DNA of 42,061 nt. Source: Henriciella sp. (lineage in GTDB: Bacteria > Pseudomonadota > Alphaproteobacteria > Caulobacterales > Hyphomonadaceae). A model generated the notes under the pieces. The model was not told where the DNA came from, did not search any database, and saw only the letters and a program-made list of their open reading frames with translations. The position numbers and the translations under genes are program-made. This document shows positions 17,003 through 26,276 of the stretch, one piece after another (within the stretch, counting starts at the first letter, position 1; each line of letters begins with the position of its first letter). The stretch spans positions 1-42,061 of the forward strand of contig JAJFFK010000046.1 in assembly GCA_021776655.1 (NCBI GenBank). The letters run 5' to 3'.

Positions 17003-18229
17003 TTAGCCTCTATCCTCTGTGGATCCCGCCGAATCGATGGGGCCAAAAAGTAATATGTCGGCTAAATCGCCAGTGTCCAGCGCCGGGCTGTTGGCTGGGC
17101 GGTGAAGGAAGCAATTTGCGGATAGAAACGGGTGAATGAGCGAACTATCCTGACTGGAAGCTGGCGATACACGCAGCGTTCCGGTTCTGTCAATCACCGC
17201 TTTCGCCCGCAGGAATGTCTCTCTCGGGCCGTTACTGGCAAGGCCGGAACCTAGACGCGCTGCACACAAATTGAGGCCGTCAGTGAGGCTTAATAGGGGT
17301 CGCAAGAACAGATAGGCACAGACCATAGCGGCGGTTGGATTACCCGGTAATCCAAGCACAAGTGTGCGGCCATTTCTCGAAAACCATGTGGGTTTTCCAG
17401 GCTTTACCGCGATCTTCTGGAAGATCGATTGAAACCCCGCTTCGGCAAATGCGCGTCGCATATGGTCATGATCACCTACAGATGCGCCGCCAATCGGCAG
17501 GAATATGTCGGCGCCATCTGCGCGTTGCATATGGGCATGGATTGAGGCGATGCTGTCGCTGGCGATGCCGAGGTCGATTGGTTCAGCGCCCCAGCTTTTT
17601 ATCAGCGCGCTCAATCCGACTGGGTTGGAGCTTATGATTTCGCCGCGTTTCAGAGCTGTGCCGGGCGCGCGCAGCTCATCGCCATTCGCCAAAATGGCGA
17701 CTTTCAGGGGTTTTTCGACGCTTAGGGTCGCATGATTAGCGCTGGATGCGAGTGCGATATGTGCCGCAAAGATGCGTGATCCCTGCATGATGATCCTGTC
17801 GCCTTTTTGGAAATCAATGCCGATGGCGCGTACCGATTGGGGGTTCGAGTAAGCCTCGCGGCAAGTCACCGTGTCACCGCTGCGATCGGCATCTTCCTGG
17901 ATCACGATATGATCGGCGCCGGGAGGCAGCTCACCGCCGGTAAAAATCCGCACCGCCTGGCCGGTCTCAATCTGGCCGTCGAAGGGACGACCCGCCGGGG
18001 CTTCACCGATGACATTCAAGCTTGTCTCGGAGCTGCGAACATCGTCAAGCCGAACCGCGTATCCGTCCATCGCAGAGACTGAGGCGGGGGGCTGGGAGAC
18101 CCTCGCAATCACCGGTTCGGCGAGGCGCAAGCCGATGGCATCCTTAAGCGCAACGTCTATCGTCTGCGGCGCTGGCCGGTTGGCGACGATGGCCTTGAGC
18201 GCCTCTTCGACACTGATCAGCGCAGTCAC
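17003..18229 (-). CDS. moeA: Molybdopterin molybdenumtransferase MoeA
   Basis: Encodes 408 residues, the usual length. MoeA inserts molybdate into adenylylated molybdopterin to form active Moco. Features in order: the N-terminal VSVEEAL-like opening, SAMDGYAVR (about 52-60), FTGGELPPGADHIVIQED, GDRIIMQGSRI, then the MoCF-like domain with LANGDEL, GGASVGDHDHMRRAF and AVKPGKPTWF, and LGLPGNPTAAMVCAYLF, ending in domain IV. All conserved stretches are present. Its start overlaps the moaC stop by four bases. It is part of the leftward run that starts at the modE-like gene. Confidence 0.94.
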   Translation of the reverse strand: MTALISVEEALKAIVANRPAPQTIDVALKDAIGLRLAEPVIARVSQPPASVSAMDGYAVRLDDVRSSETSLNVIGEAPAGRPFDGQIETGQAVRIFTGGELPPGADHIVIQEDADRSGDTVTCREAYSNPQSVRAIGIDFQKGDRIIMQGSRIFAAHIALASSANHATLSVEKPLKVAILANGDELRAPGTALKRGEIISSNPVGLSALIKSWGAEPIDLGIASDSIASIHAHMQRADGADIFLPIGGASVGDHDHMRRAFAEAGFQSIFQKIAVKPGKPTWFSRNGRTLVLGLPGNPTAAMVCAYLFLRPLLSLTDGLNLCAARLGSGLASNGPRETFLRAKAVIDRTGTLRVSPASSQDSSLIHPFLSANCFLHRPANSPALDTGDLADILLFGPIDSAGSTEDRG

Positions 18230-18708
18230 GGCTCGGCCCGTTTGTAATCGCCGGATTTCCCGCCGGTTTTCTCATTCAGCGTGATTGCTTCAATTGTCAT
18301 CGTTTTATCGATTGCCTTGAGCATGTCGTAGAGTGTCAGGCAGGCCACCGACACCGCCGTCAGAGCTTCCATTTCGACACCGGTCTGGCCGCTGGTCTTG
18401 GCGCGCGCAGAAACCGTCAGCGCGGGGCGCTCTGGATCAGCTTCGATCGCAACCTTTACACTGGTCAGGGGCAGGGGGTGGCAGAGCGGGATCAGGTCGG
18501 CTGTGCGCTTGGCAGCCATGATCCCGGCGAGCTCGGCAATCGCGACTGGATCGCCTTTTTTGGTGTCGCGTGACAGGGCACGCTGAAGTGTCGCCGCCTG
18601 CATATTGATCCGTCCGGTGGCACAGGCCATGCGATCCGTGACCACCTTGCCGCCGACATCCACCATGCGGGCGCGGCCATCCGGGCCAATATGGGTCAGG
18701 TCAGCCAT
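18226..18708 (-). CDS. moaC: Cyclic pyranopterin monophosphate synthase MoaC
   Basis: Encodes 160 residues. With MoaA it converts GTP to cyclic pyranopterin monophosphate, the first Moco intermediate. Diagnostic stretches are [18 protein letters not shown] near the N-terminus, [19 protein letters not shown] in the middle and [23 protein letters not shown] toward the C-terminus, including the catalytic lysine/aspartate region DMLKAIDK. It starts three bases after moaB and overlaps moeA by four, so translation is probably coupled. Nothing unusual was seen. Confidence 0.95.
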   Translation of the reverse strand: MADLTHIGPDGRARMVDVGGKVVTDRMACATGRINMQAATLQRALSRDTKKGDPVAIAELAGIMAAKRTADLIPLCHPLPLTSVKVAIEADPERPALTVSARAKTSGQTGVEMEALTAVSVACLTLYDMLKAIDKTMTIEAITLNEKTGGKSGDYKRAEP

Positions 18709-18711
18709 GGC

Positions 18712-19242
18712 TCAGACTTCCTGCAAGCGCGGCATGATTTCAATCAGGTTGCAGGGCCCGTGGCGACTATCCAATTGCGGTGAGATCACCTTGTCCCAGC
18801 CATCCCTGACCGCGCCGTTGGAGCCGGGCAGACAGAAGATGAATGTGCCTCTGGTGACACCTGCAATGGCGCGCGATTGCAGCGTAGAGAGGCCAACCGA
18901 TTGAAAGCTGACCTGGTGGAAAATCACCGAGAAGCCATCAATTGTCTTTTCGAACAAGGGCGCAATCGCTTCCGGCGTCACATCGCGCCCGGTCAGGCCG
19001 GTGCCGCCGCTGGAAATGATCACAGCAATGTCTGGATCATCAATCCATGCGGTCACCGCCTCCCGGATGGTGGCAACGTCGTCGGTGACCACCCGGCGCT
19101 CAATCAGCTTGTGGCCTGCGTCCTCTATCCGGTTGGCCAGGGTCAGACCCGACGTATCGGTTGCGAGGGTGCGTGTATCGCTGACCACAAGGACAGCAAT
19201 GCCGACGGGTGTGAAATCTTTGTCTTGATCTATGCCGGGCAT
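18712..19242 (-). CDS. moaB: Molybdopterin adenylyltransferase-type protein MoaB
   Basis: Encodes 176 residues from the ATG at 19242, one base beyond the moaE stop; a TTG farther upstream lies inside moaE. The MoCF-like fold is shown by VGIAVLVVSDTRTLATDTSG, then IISSGGTGLTGRDVTPEAI, and AGVTRGTFIFCLPGSNGAVRDGW. MoaB/MogA proteins adenylylate molybdopterin before metal insertion by MoeA. No mogA is seen, so MoaB probably does that step here, an inference from context. Gene order moaE-moaB-moaC-moeA places the late pathway enzymes together. Confidence 0.93.
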   Translation of the reverse strand: MPGIDQDKDFTPVGIAVLVVSDTRTLATDTSGLTLANRIEDAGHKLIERRVVTDDVATIREAVTAWIDDPDIAVIISSGGTGLTGRDVTPEAIAPLFEKTIDGFSVIFHQVSFQSVGLSTLQSRAIAGVTRGTFIFCLPGSNGAVRDGWDKVISPQLDSRHGPCNLIEIMPRLQEV

Positions 19243-19243
19243 G

Positions 19244-19705
19244 TCAGGGGTGTTCCTTTTGGGTCCAACGGGCGCTGTCGCGGTAATCTTCAAGGCGTGG
19301 TTCGATCCATGTCGCGTGGTCTGGCCCGGTTTCCTTCTTCCAGAAGATCGCCTCGGTCTTGAGGTAGTCCATCAGGAAGTCTGCCGCTTCAAACGCGGCG
19401 CGGCGATGAGCTGAAGCGGCGGCGACAAACACAATCGGATCACCGGGGCCCATATCGCCGATGCGGTGAGTGATTGTCAGGTGCGAAATCGGCCAGCGCT
19501 GGGAAGCATCTTTCGCCGCCGCTTCGATGCCGCGCTCGGTCATCGGTGAGTAGGCTTGAAGATATAGCCGCGTGACCGGGCTGGAGGTGTTGTTTGGCCG
19601 GACCAGGCCGGTAAAGCTGACAATCGCCCCTGCACCCGCCGCCTGCACCTGAAAAGCGCGCAGGCTTTCGGCAGGATCAAACGGCTGGTCGGTCAGGTCA
19701 ATCAT
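19244..19705 (-). CDS. moaE: Molybdopterin synthase catalytic subunit MoaE
   Basis: Encodes 153 residues from the ATG at 19705; the frame stays open to 19897 but that part overlaps moaD. MoaE with MoaD puts two sulfurs into cyclic pyranopterin monophosphate. Family residues are visible in GAGAIVSFTGLVRP, LYLQAYSPMTERGIEA, ITHRIGDMGPGDPIVFVAAASAHRRAAF split across strands, and the catalytic FLMDYLKTEAIFWKKE (two lysines). It follows moaD by four bases. The MoaD end just upstream contains an 8-base G run, discussed separately. Confidence 0.94.
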   Translation of the reverse strand: MIDLTDQPFDPAESLRAFQVQAAGAGAIVSFTGLVRPNNTSSPVTRLYLQAYSPMTERGIEAAAKDASQRWPISHLTITHRIGDMGPGDPIVFVAAASAHRRAAFEAADFLMDYLKTEAIFWKKETGPDHATWIEPRLEDYRDSARWTQKEHP

Positions 19706-19709
19706 CGCG

Positions 19710-19958
19710 TTAGCCCCCCCCGACCGGCGGCATGAAGGCAATCTCGTCGTGATTATCGACGTCAGCCGGTTCATGCACAATGTCATTATTGATCGCGAGG
19801 CGGATTGAGGTTTCGAGCAAAACGCCGTCGCAAGCATGGCCCTGATCCAGCCATGCCCGCAAATCGGCGGTCGTGGCAATATTGGCTGGCAGGTCAAGAA
19901 CTTGCTCGGTCTGGCCAGTGATGTCGGCGAGGCGGCCGAAAAAGATCAATTTGGCCAT
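19710..19958 (-). CDS. moaD: Molybdopterin synthase sulfur carrier MoaD
   Basis: Encodes 82 residues with the ubiquitin-like fold expected for MoaD: opening KLIFFGRLADITGQTE, a central LRAWLDQ helix and the C-terminal strand DEIAFMPPVGGG. The final Gly-Gly is required because it is adenylylated and then thiocarboxylated to carry sulfur to MoaE. These last glycines are encoded by eight consecutive G residues (C8 on the + strand, 19714-19721). It starts three bases after the moaA stop. The activating enzyme MoeB is not in the window. Confidence 0.93.
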   Translation of the reverse strand: MAKLIFFGRLADITGQTEQVLDLPANIATTADLRAWLDQGHACDGVLLETSIRLAINNDIVHEPADVDNHDEIAFMPPVGGG

Positions 19959-19961
19959 CGC

Positions 19962-20993
19962 CTACCCCCCGGTCACTGACATGTGACGGGTCAGCGCAGC
20001 CCCTTCACCGCGCCGATTGATGGCAAAATCATGCTTTTCCGGTTTCGCAAACAGGGCTTGGTCCAAGGCCTTATTCAACGCGGTGGCGTCATTTGGATGA
20101 TCGCGAATAAGGCCGCGCAAATCAACGTGATCATCTTGCCCCAGGCACATGTAGATCCGTCCGGTGCAGGTGACGCGCACCCGGTTGCATCCAGCGCAGA
20201 AATTGCTGGTCAACGGGGTGATGAAGCCAAGCCGTCCGCCCGTTTCGGTGATCTGAACATAGCGCGATGGCCCGGCGGTCATATCCCGGTTGGGCTGATC
20301 GGTCAGGGTCCAGCGCTGTTCCAATTGGTCCCGAACCATCGATAGGGGGATATATTGATCAATCCGGTCTTCGCCCGTCTCGCCGAGCGGCATCACCTCA
20401 ATCAGAGTGATATCCATGCCGAGGCCGTGCGCCCATTCGATGATAGCGGGGATCTCGTCTGCATTCTGATGTTTCAGGGCGACCGTGTTGATCTTGACTT
20501 TCAAGCCGACAGATAGCGCTGTCTCTATGCCAGCCATGACTTTAGCCAAATCCCCGCGCCGGGTGATGGCGGTAAACTGCGCCGGATCAATCGAGTCGAG
20601 CGAAATATTCACCCGCCGCACACCCGCCGCATACAGCGCGCTTGCGTGATCAGACAGCAAGGTCGCGTTGGTGGTCAGGGTCAACTCATCCAGGCCATTG
20701 CCGAGATGGCGTCCAATCCGCTCGACCAGAGACACCACATCCCTGCGGACCAGGGGTTCGCCGCCAGTGAGGCGCACTTTTCGCACGCCGCGCTGAATGA
20801 ATGTCGTGGTCACAAGATCAAGCTCTTCAAGCGTCAACAGATCGACGCGCGGCAAAAACTTCATCCGCTCGGCCATGCAGTAGGTGCAGCGCAAGTCACA
20901 GCGATCCGTCACGGAGAGGCGCAAATAGGTGATTTGCCGCCCGAAACGGTCGACAAGGAGATTGGTCTTGCTCGGTCGAATATCATCGGCCAT
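19962..20993 (-). CDS. moaA: GTP 3',8-cyclase MoaA (radical SAM)
   Basis: Encodes 343 residues. MoaA rearranges GTP with SAM radical chemistry in the first step of Moco synthesis. The SAM cluster motif is Cys32, Cys36 and Cys39 ([10 protein letters not shown]). [12 protein letters not shown] follows. The C-terminal second [4Fe-4S] cluster motif is visible as [20 protein letters not shown], with the substrate-binding arginine run. The protein ends in Gly-Gly (SVTGG), as expected for MoaA. It overlaps the mocA-like gene by 11 bases at its start and precedes moaD by three. Confidence 0.96.
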   Translation of the reverse strand: MADDIRPSKTNLLVDRFGRQITYLRLSVTDRCDLRCTYCMAERMKFLPRVDLLTLEELDLVTTTFIQRGVRKVRLTGGEPLVRRDVVSLVERIGRHLGNGLDELTLTTNATLLSDHASALYAAGVRRVNISLDSIDPAQFTAITRRGDLAKVMAGIETALSVGLKVKINTVALKHQNADEIPAIIEWAHGLGMDITLIEVMPLGETGEDRIDQYIPLSMVRDQLEQRWTLTDQPNRDMTAGPSRYVQITETGGRLGFITPLTSNFCAGCNRVRVTCTGRIYMCLGQDDHVDLRGLIRDHPNDATALNKALDQALFAKPEKHDFAINRRGEGAALTRHMSVTGG

Positions 20994-21588
20994 GAATTGC
21001 CTCCTCGGCGGCTTGCAGATCGCTCACATGGTCAATATCGCGGGCCATATGTTCGGACAGGGGATAGGTCTTTGTACGCGCAAGTGATTGAAACAGGTGG
21101 CGTGCGCCTTGATCCCCGTCAAGTGCCTGCAATCTTTCAAAGATTGTTCGCGAAAAGATTGCCGGCGGGCAAAGCACACAATTGCATTGGCTCATCACGG
21201 CGTCTGTGTCGCTCGTGAGGGCTTCGGCCAGGCTAATCAGGTGCGTATCGGTGATGAAAGGCATGTCAGCGAGCAGGATCAGGACCGCATCAGCCTTGCC
21301 TTCTGTGGCAAGTGTGGTCACGCCGAGAGCCAATGACTTGCCTTGCCCGCGTGCCGGATCGCGATTGTCGATCAGGCTCCAGCCGAGCGCTGTAAGTCGG
21401 TCACGCCTTGGGGTCTGGTTTGACCCGACCACAGCGTAGCGCCCAGCCAGGTGTATGCCCGTCAGGCTTTTCGCGGCGCGGGCCATCACTGGCTCACCGT
21501 TTAGGGTGGCCAACAGCTTGTCGCCGCCTTTGAAGCGCGCACTTGTGCCGCTAGCCAGTAAGAGGAGAGCGATGCGATCAGGCGTCAT
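20983..21588 (-). CDS. MocA/MobA-like molybdenum cofactor nucleotidyltransferase
   Basis: Encodes 201 residues from the ATG at 21588; the frame is open farther up but overlaps xdhC. It opens with [20 protein letters not shown], the nucleotide-binding loop of MobA-like NTP transferases, and has [15 protein letters not shown] with the metal-binding aspartate. The family attaches GMP or CMP to Moco. Next to xdhC and a xanthine-dehydrogenase-type client, the CMP-specific MocA role is more likely, because that enzyme class uses the cytosine dinucleotide form. The assignment by context is inference. It overlaps both xdhC and moaA by 11 bases. Confidence 0.85.
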   Translation of the reverse strand: MTPDRIALLLLASGTSARFKGGDKLLATLNGEPVMARAAKSLTGIHLAGRYAVVGSNQTPRRDRLTALGWSLIDNRDPARGQGKSLALGVTTLATEGKADAVLILLADMPFITDTHLISLAEALTSDTDAVMSQCNCVLCPPAIFSRTIFERLQALDGDQGARHLFQSLARTKTYPLSEHMARDIDHVSDLQAAEEAIHGR

Positions 21589-22573
21589 GGCGGTCGTCTG
21601 GGTGGAATGCAGCGACAATTTCGGCCAGCGCAGAGATGGCCAGCATGTTGGCGTCACGCATTGAGGGGATAAGGCCGATTGGCGCGCAAATGCGGGCCAT
21701 GGCTTCTGCGCTGCATCCACCTTCGGCCAGCGCTGTGCAGCGTCTATCATGGGTTGTTCGGCTACCGACGGCACCGATATAGAAGGCCGACCCGGTAAGG
21801 GCCTGCTGCAAAAGCGGCACCTCCCACGGCGCATCATGGAACATCAGGACAAAGGCGGTCCATTGATCATCGCCATGGTCGGGCAGGGCATGCGGTGTGG
21901 TGAGCTTGGTCACGGTTTCAACGGCCATCGCGCGGGCCATGCTCTGATCGTCGTCGTCGACGACCTGTAGCGCAATCGGCAAGCCCATGGTCACAGCGAT
22001 CCGTGCCAGCGCCAGGCAATCGGGCCCGCGTCCGGCAATGCGCAGCTTTAGCTTTGGTGTGTACAGGGTGTGAAAAACGCCGTCATGCCAGCCGGGTTCT
22101 GCGGGCATATTATGGGCCAGTTCAAGACCGTGGCCGGACGATGCAAACGTCAAACTGATGCGCCGCCGCCGCTCCAGACCAGCAATCACGCGGCGCAGGA
22201 GGCCACTTTCGGTGATCGGGATGATGCTGATATCGACATACCCGCCGCAGGGCAGTCTGATATCTGTAATCGGTGACCCGGCACCGTATTTCAAGCTGCG
22301 TGACTGGCCAGCAGCAATTGCCTCCACCGCGTTGAGGCGAACATCGGCATCGACGCAGCCACCAGAAATATAACCAGCAAACGCGCCGCTATCTGCGACG
22401 ACCATAACTGATCCGGGTGCCCGAACCGCGCCGCCCTGTACTGCGGTCACAAAGACCAGTGCACAGGCATGACCCGCCTTCGTCATCGCGAGGGCAGCCT
22501 GAAATACGTCCAGCGGATGCTCATGTGTCGGGGAGGTTGGCTGACGCAACATCCAGTCGATGTAAATCATCAT
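21578..22573 (-). CDS. XdhC/CoxI family molybdoenzyme maturation factor
   Basis: Encodes 331 residues. It has the N-terminal XdhC/CoxI domain (APGSVMVVADSGAFAGYISGGCVDADVRL, with the conserved SGGC cysteine) and a C-terminal Rossmann-like domain (AFYIGAVGSRTTHDRRCTAL, APIGLIPS). XdhC proteins bind Moco, protect it and help sulfurate it before insertion into xanthine-dehydrogenase-family enzymes. The divergent iorBA genes encode just such an enzyme, so they are the likely client. It is the second gene of the leftward run; two adjacent ATGs (22573, 22570) could serve as start. Confidence 0.9.
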   Translation of the reverse strand: MMIYIDWMLRQPTSPTHEHPLDVFQAALAMTKAGHACALVFVTAVQGGAVRAPGSVMVVADSGAFAGYISGGCVDADVRLNAVEAIAAGQSRSLKYGAGSPITDIRLPCGGYVDISIIPITESGLLRRVIAGLERRRRISLTFASSGHGLELAHNMPAEPGWHDGVFHTLYTPKLKLRIAGRGPDCLALARIAVTMGLPIALQVVDDDDQSMARAMAVETVTKLTTPHALPDHGDDQWTAFVLMFHDAPWEVPLLQQALTGSAFYIGAVGSRTTHDRRCTALAEGGCSAEAMARICAPIGLIPSMRDANMLAISALAEIVAAFHPDDRHDA

Positions 22574-22589
22574 TTAGATCGAGGCTAGC

Positions 22590-22958
22590 TCATTCTTCAG
22601 AGCCCTGAGCGAGGTCGAGAAAAGCAGACTTATAGGATTGGGTCGCAGCATCCGTTGCCGCCAGCAAATCATAATAGAGTCGCAGAACGGTGTGTCCGGT
22701 CTCGGTCAGTTTTGCGCCGCCCTTAGTCGCTCCGCCATGGAATGTCTCGATCAAGGGATCGCGGAATTGCATGTTCATCGTCTCAATCAGTTTGAGCGCG
22801 CGCGGATATGACATGGCCATCACCTGCGCCGCCGCCGTGATGCTGCCATGGCTCTCTATGGCAGTCAGCAAGGTCGCTTTGCCTGGACCAAAGCGCTGCC
22901 CGCCTGGTAGGTCAAGCCGAATGCTCAGGGCCAAATGCGTGCTTTTTTCTCTCGTCAT
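22590..22958 (-). CDS. ModE-like winged-helix regulator without molybdate-binding domains
   Basis: Encodes 122 residues matching only the N-terminal DNA-binding part of ModE: KATLLTAIESHGSITAAAQVMAMSYPRALKLIETMN, then a wing around ETFHGGATKGGAKLTETG. The C-terminal Mop/TOBE molybdate-sensing domains of full ModE are missing. Such short forms are known; how they sense Mo status, if they do, is unclear. It is the first gene of the Moco run and is divergent from iorBA, so it probably controls both directions from the 111-base spacer, where dyads are found. C-terminal residues (YKSAFLDLAQGSEE) are helical. Confidence 0.85.
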   Translation of the reverse strand: MTREKSTHLALSIRLDLPGGQRFGPGKATLLTAIESHGSITAAAQVMAMSYPRALKLIETMNMQFRDPLIETFHGGATKGGAKLTETGHTVLRLYYDLLAATDAATQSYKSAFLDLAQGSEE

Positions 22959-23001
22959 CCGGTGGGTTGTAAGGGCGACCAGAATTTTCGATAGCCTGTC
23001 T

Positions 23002-23030
23002 TCCCAATTTGGGAGTTTCGTGAAAAACTC
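23002..23030. promoter_or_regulatory. Candidate operator dyads between the modE-like gene and iorB
   Basis: Two overlapping inverted repeats lie in the divergent spacer: TCCCAATTTGGGA (23002-23014, a perfect odd palindrome) and GAGTTT/AAACTC (23013-23018 and 23025-23030). They are about 50 bases from either start codon, a good place for an operator serving both directions. They do not match the E. coli ModE site, so binding by the short ModE-like protein is inference. Confidence 0.45.
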
Positions 23031-23069
23031 GTTTCTACGACATGTGTAAAGAATGGACGGAGCTGTGCG

Positions 23070-25445
23070 ATGCTAATTCGAGATTTGGGGATTATTCCTG
23101 CTGACGATAGTCTTGCCTCGGCTGCGCCCACCGCACCCCCAATCGAGATCGGGAATTTCAGTCGGCGCGGATTCATGGCGACCAGCGGCATACTGGTGAT
23201 TGGCCTGTCACTTGCGGGATGTGCGCCCGGCGAAGAGGCGAGATTGGATGACGCCGCAGTGGCGGAAAGCCCGCTTACCGGGGTCAAAGGCGGCGACGCC
23301 ACGCCAGCCTTGTGGATTTCCATTACCGATACCGGGATCGTGAAGGTCACTTGCCACAGATCGGAAATGGGTCAGCAAGTCTGGACCTCAATGGCGCAAA
23401 TCGTTGCCGATGAATTGGAAGCCGATTGGGATGATGTCGAAATTGTTCAAGCGCTGGGCCATCCGAAATATGGCGACCAGAACACAGACGGCTCGCGGTC
23501 CGTTCGCTTCAACTTTCACCGCCTGAGAGTTGCCGGGGCTGCCATGCGCACGATGCTGGAGCAAGCTGCGGCTGAAAGATGGGATGTCTATCCGGCGCAA
23601 TGCAAAGCTCAGCAGAGCCGCGTGATCAATACAGTCAACAATGACAGTTTGGCCTTTGCCGATCTGGCTGAAGGCGCCAGCAAATTGGCGGTTCCGGCCG
23701 AGACCGATATCCGCCTGAAGGCCCGCGATGAGTGGCGTTATATTGGCAAGCCTATTGCCTCTGTGACTGTTCCGCGCATCGTCAAAGGCGATGGCGCGTA
23801 CGGAATGGATGTCGAGCGCCCCGGCATGGTTTACGCCGTCGTGGCCCGGCCGCCGCAAGTGTTTGGCAAAACAGGAGTGGTGAATGATGTTGCGACTCTG
23901 GCGGTGCCGGGTGTCTTGCGGACAGTCAGATTACCCAACGCGATGCCGCCCGCTGCGTTCAACTCGCTTGGCGGTGTTGCGGTCGTCGCCAGCGATACAT
24001 GGGCGGCTATACAAGGGCGAAATGCGCTCGACGTCGAATGGCTGGATGGCCCCAATGCCGATCACGATTCGGATGTCTATCGCGCCGCAATGGAAGATAC
24101 CGCGCGCCAGCCGGGCAAGGTTCAGCGTAACCGGGGCGACGCCATCGCGGCCCTGGCCAGCGCCGAGCAGACACTTGTCGCAGAGTATTACGCACCGCAT
24201 CTGGCGCACGCACCAATGGAGCCACCAAGCGCAACTGCGGAATGGAAAGATGGCAAGTTAGAGTGCTGGGCCTGCGTTCAAGATCCGCAAACGACCCGCA
24301 GTACACTCGCCGCTGTCCTGAGTGTGGAAGCAGACGATATTACCGTCCATGCAACTTGGCTAGGCGGCGCGTTTGGTCGCAAGTCCAAGCCTGATTTCGT
24401 CGTCGAGGCTGCAAGAATATCACGCGAGATTGGCAAGCCGGTTAAAGTCATCTGGACCCGCGAAGATGATTTGCAACATGACTATTATCATTCCGTCAGT
24501 GCGCAGCGATTTGAAGGGGTGCTGGACGAGAACGGCAAATGTACAGCCTATCTGCACCGATCTGTATTTCCGACGATCAGCTCCACGTTCGTGCCGGGCG
24601 CGGATAATCCAAGTGCCGGTGAAATGGGATTGGGCGCGACAGATACTCCGTTTGATGTGCCAAATTTGCGGATCGAATCTGGCAAAGCTCCGGCCCACCT
24701 TCGGATTGGCTGGCTGCGCTCGGTTTCCAACATTTACCACGTCTTCGGGGTGCAGAGTTTCGCCGCCGAACTGGCACATGCGGCGGGCCGCGATCAGAAA
24801 GACTATCTGCTGGACTTAATCGGCGGCCCGCGCCTGATCGACCCGAATGCAGAGGGGGCCGACTACGATAATTACGGCGGCGATCTGGAGGAATATCCGA
24901 TTGATACAGCCCGGTTGGCGCAGGTTACCAAGCGAGCCGCCGCGATGGCGAACTGGGGGCGGGTATTGCCAGACGGTCATGGTCTTGGCATCGCGGTTCA
25001 TCGCTCATTCCTGTCTTATGTCGCCACAGCGATCGAAGTGGTCGTAGACGCAGAAGGCAACCTGACCATTCCCGGTGTCTGGCTGGCGGTTGATGCCGGT
25101 ACTGTGGTCAATCCGAAACATGTCAAAGCGCAAATGGAAGGTGGCACATTATACGGCTTGTCAAACGCGCTCTATGGCGAAATCAGTGCCAAGAAGGGTG
25201 CGGTTGTTCAGAGTAATTTCCCAAATTGGCGGGTTATGCGGATGGCCGAAGCGCCGCGCTCATTTGAGGTTGAAATCGTCGAGTCGACAGCCTCGCCGGC
25301 AGGGGTTGGGGAGCCGGGGACGCCGCCTGCGGCACCGGCGCTGGCCAATGCGATCTTTGCGGCGACTGGCAAACGCTACCGTAGCCTACCCATCCTTGGC
25401 CCGAACGGCCGCCGCTTGTCGCTAGACGACAGCCAAGACAGTTAA
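23070..25445 (+). CDS. Molybdopterin-binding oxidoreductase large subunit (isoquinoline 1-oxidoreductase beta type, IorB-like)
   Basis: Encodes 791 residues with GGAG seven bases before the ATG. It belongs to the xanthine dehydrogenase superfamily, IorB branch: [62 protein letters not shown] and [18 protein letters not shown], whose glutamate in GVGEPG is the expected catalytic base. The N-terminus has a twin-arginine segment ([11 protein letters not shown]) then LSLAGC, with Cys51 in lipobox position, so it looks like a Tat-exported lipoprotein. The start lies 111 bases from the divergent modE-like gene. The 2Fe-2S partner follows 12 bases downstream. Substrate, probably an aldehyde or N-heterocycle, is unknown. 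Confidence 0.9.
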   Translation: MLIRDLGIIPADDSLASAAPTAPPIEIGNFSRRGFMATSGILVIGLSLAGCAPGEEARLDDAAVAESPLTGVKGGDATPALWISITDTGIVKVTCHRSEMGQQVWTSMAQIVADELEADWDDVEIVQALGHPKYGDQNTDGSRSVRFNFHRLRVAGAAMRTMLEQAAAERWDVYPAQCKAQQSRVINTVNNDSLAFADLAEGASKLAVPAETDIRLKARDEWRYIGKPIASVTVPRIVKGDGAYGMDVERPGMVYAVVARPPQVFGKTGVVNDVATLAVPGVLRTVRLPNAMPPAAFNSLGGVAVVASDTWAAIQGRNALDVEWLDGPNADHDSDVYRAAMEDTARQPGKVQRNRGDAIAALASAEQTLVAEYYAPHLAHAPMEPPSATAEWKDGKLECWACVQDPQTTRSTLAAVLSVEADDITVHATWLGGAFGRKSKPDFVVEAARISREIGKPVKVIWTREDDLQHDYYHSVSAQRFEGVLDENGKCTAYLHRSVFPTISSTFVPGADNPSAGEMGLGATDTPFDVPNLRIESGKAPAHLRIGWLRSVSNIYHVFGVQSFAAELAHAAGRDQKDYLLDLIGGPRLIDPNAEGADYDNYGGDLEEYPIDTARLAQVTKRAAAMANWGRVLPDGHGLGIAVHRSFLSYVATAIEVVVDAEGNLTIPGVWLAVDAGTVVNPKHVKAQMEGGTLYGLSNALYGEISAKKGAVVQSNFPNWRVMRMAEAPRSFEVEIVESTASPAGVGEPGTPPAAPALANAIFAATGKRYRSLPILGPNGRRLSLDDSQDS

Positions 25446-25457
25446 GGGAGCCCGATC

Positions 25458-25913
25458 ATGGCAATAACACTGAAAATCAACGGGCAAGACAGACAGGTTG
25501 ATGCCGCCGAAGGCACGCCGTTGCTCTGGGTTCTGCGCGATCATTTAAAAATGAATGGGACCAGATTTGGCTGCGGCGTGGCTCAGTGTGGAGCTTGCAC
25601 GGTCCATGTTGATGGTCTGCCTGTACGGGCCTGTATCACCCCGCATGATGCGCTCGAGGGGGCTGAAATTACAACGATTGAGGGCAAGCAAGGCGCCGTA
25701 GCCGATGCCGTTCGCGCCGCTTGGGTTGCCAGCGATGTGCCGCAATGCGGATATTGTCAGTCCGGACAGATCATGGCGGCCGTGGCGCTGCTCGAAGAAA
25801 ATACGGATCCAAGCGATGAAGATATAGATACCGCAATGAGCGGGAATATCTGTCGCTGTGCCACCTATATGAGTATCCGCCGGGCGATCAAGGATGCGGC
25901 GCAAACCCTGTAA
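25458..25913 (+). CDS. 2Fe-2S subunit of the molybdenum oxidoreductase (IorA-like)
   Basis: Encodes 151 residues with both iron-sulfur motifs of the family. The plant-ferredoxin type cluster is in FGCGVAQCGACTVHVDG plus a later cysteine (RACIT). The second, helical cluster is in CGYCQSGQIM and GNICRCATY. It passes electrons from the molybdenum site of the IorB-like subunit to an acceptor. It has no export signal, so it would travel folded with its Tat-bearing partner. A GGGAG site precedes the ATG. No cytochrome or FAD subunit follows, so the electron acceptor is not encoded here. The next gene is convergent, seven bases away. Confidence 0.93.
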   Translation: MAITLKINGQDRQVDAAEGTPLLWVLRDHLKMNGTRFGCGVAQCGACTVHVDGLPVRACITPHDALEGAEITTIEGKQGAVADAVRAAWVASDVPQCGYCQSGQIMAAVALLEENTDPSDEDIDTAMSGNICRCATYMSIRRAIKDAAQTL

Positions 25914-25920
25914 CCGGGAC

Positions 25921-26184
25921 TTATGGTGTGCGAACTTGTCGCCGGTCAGGTGGGTTTGCCGTTTCTGTCTGTGAGTCGCCCTGGGAGGAAAAAACGTGTG
26001 TCAGGATTGTTTTCAAGGCTTGAGTTGCCGCGCGTGCGTCTTCCAGGATCAAGTCAGTTTCAACCGCATAATAACTGTTTGGCCGCGCCGCCTTTAGGGA
26101 CTGGTTTTGCTCATACAGGAAATTGAGCGCGGATGAGAGTTCGACCATATGGAATTTCCAGTTTGGATCCGGACTCTCACTCAT
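25921..26184 (-). CDS. Hypothetical protein, helical, 87 residues
   Basis: No family was recognised. From the ATG at 26184 (GGAG six bases upstream) it encodes 87 residues. After a short acidic start come WKFHMVELSSALNFLYEQNQ and YYAVETDLILEDARAATQALKTIL, both likely amphipathic helices, and a polar basic tail (PPDRRQVRTP). No membrane segment, signal or metal motif is visible. It is convergent with iorA (seven bases) and 92 bases downstream of the thioesterase-like gene, so it could share that transcript. Confidence 0.6.
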   Translation of the reverse strand: MSESPDPNWKFHMVELSSALNFLYEQNQSLKAARPNSYYAVETDLILEDARAATQALKTILTHVFSSQGDSQTETANPPDRRQVRTP

Positions 26185-26276
26185 TATCATCTCCAGAAAA
26201 TCAACCCTGGGGAGAGTAGTATTTGGTTTATGGGATATATGCAACTAGAAAGAGTATTTCTGAAGGGCGGTAAAGT

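Noticed and set aside
22959-23069. Moco riboswitch ahead of the moa run
   Set aside because: The spacer is short and I could not find the conserved stems of that riboswitch class; simple dyads fit better.
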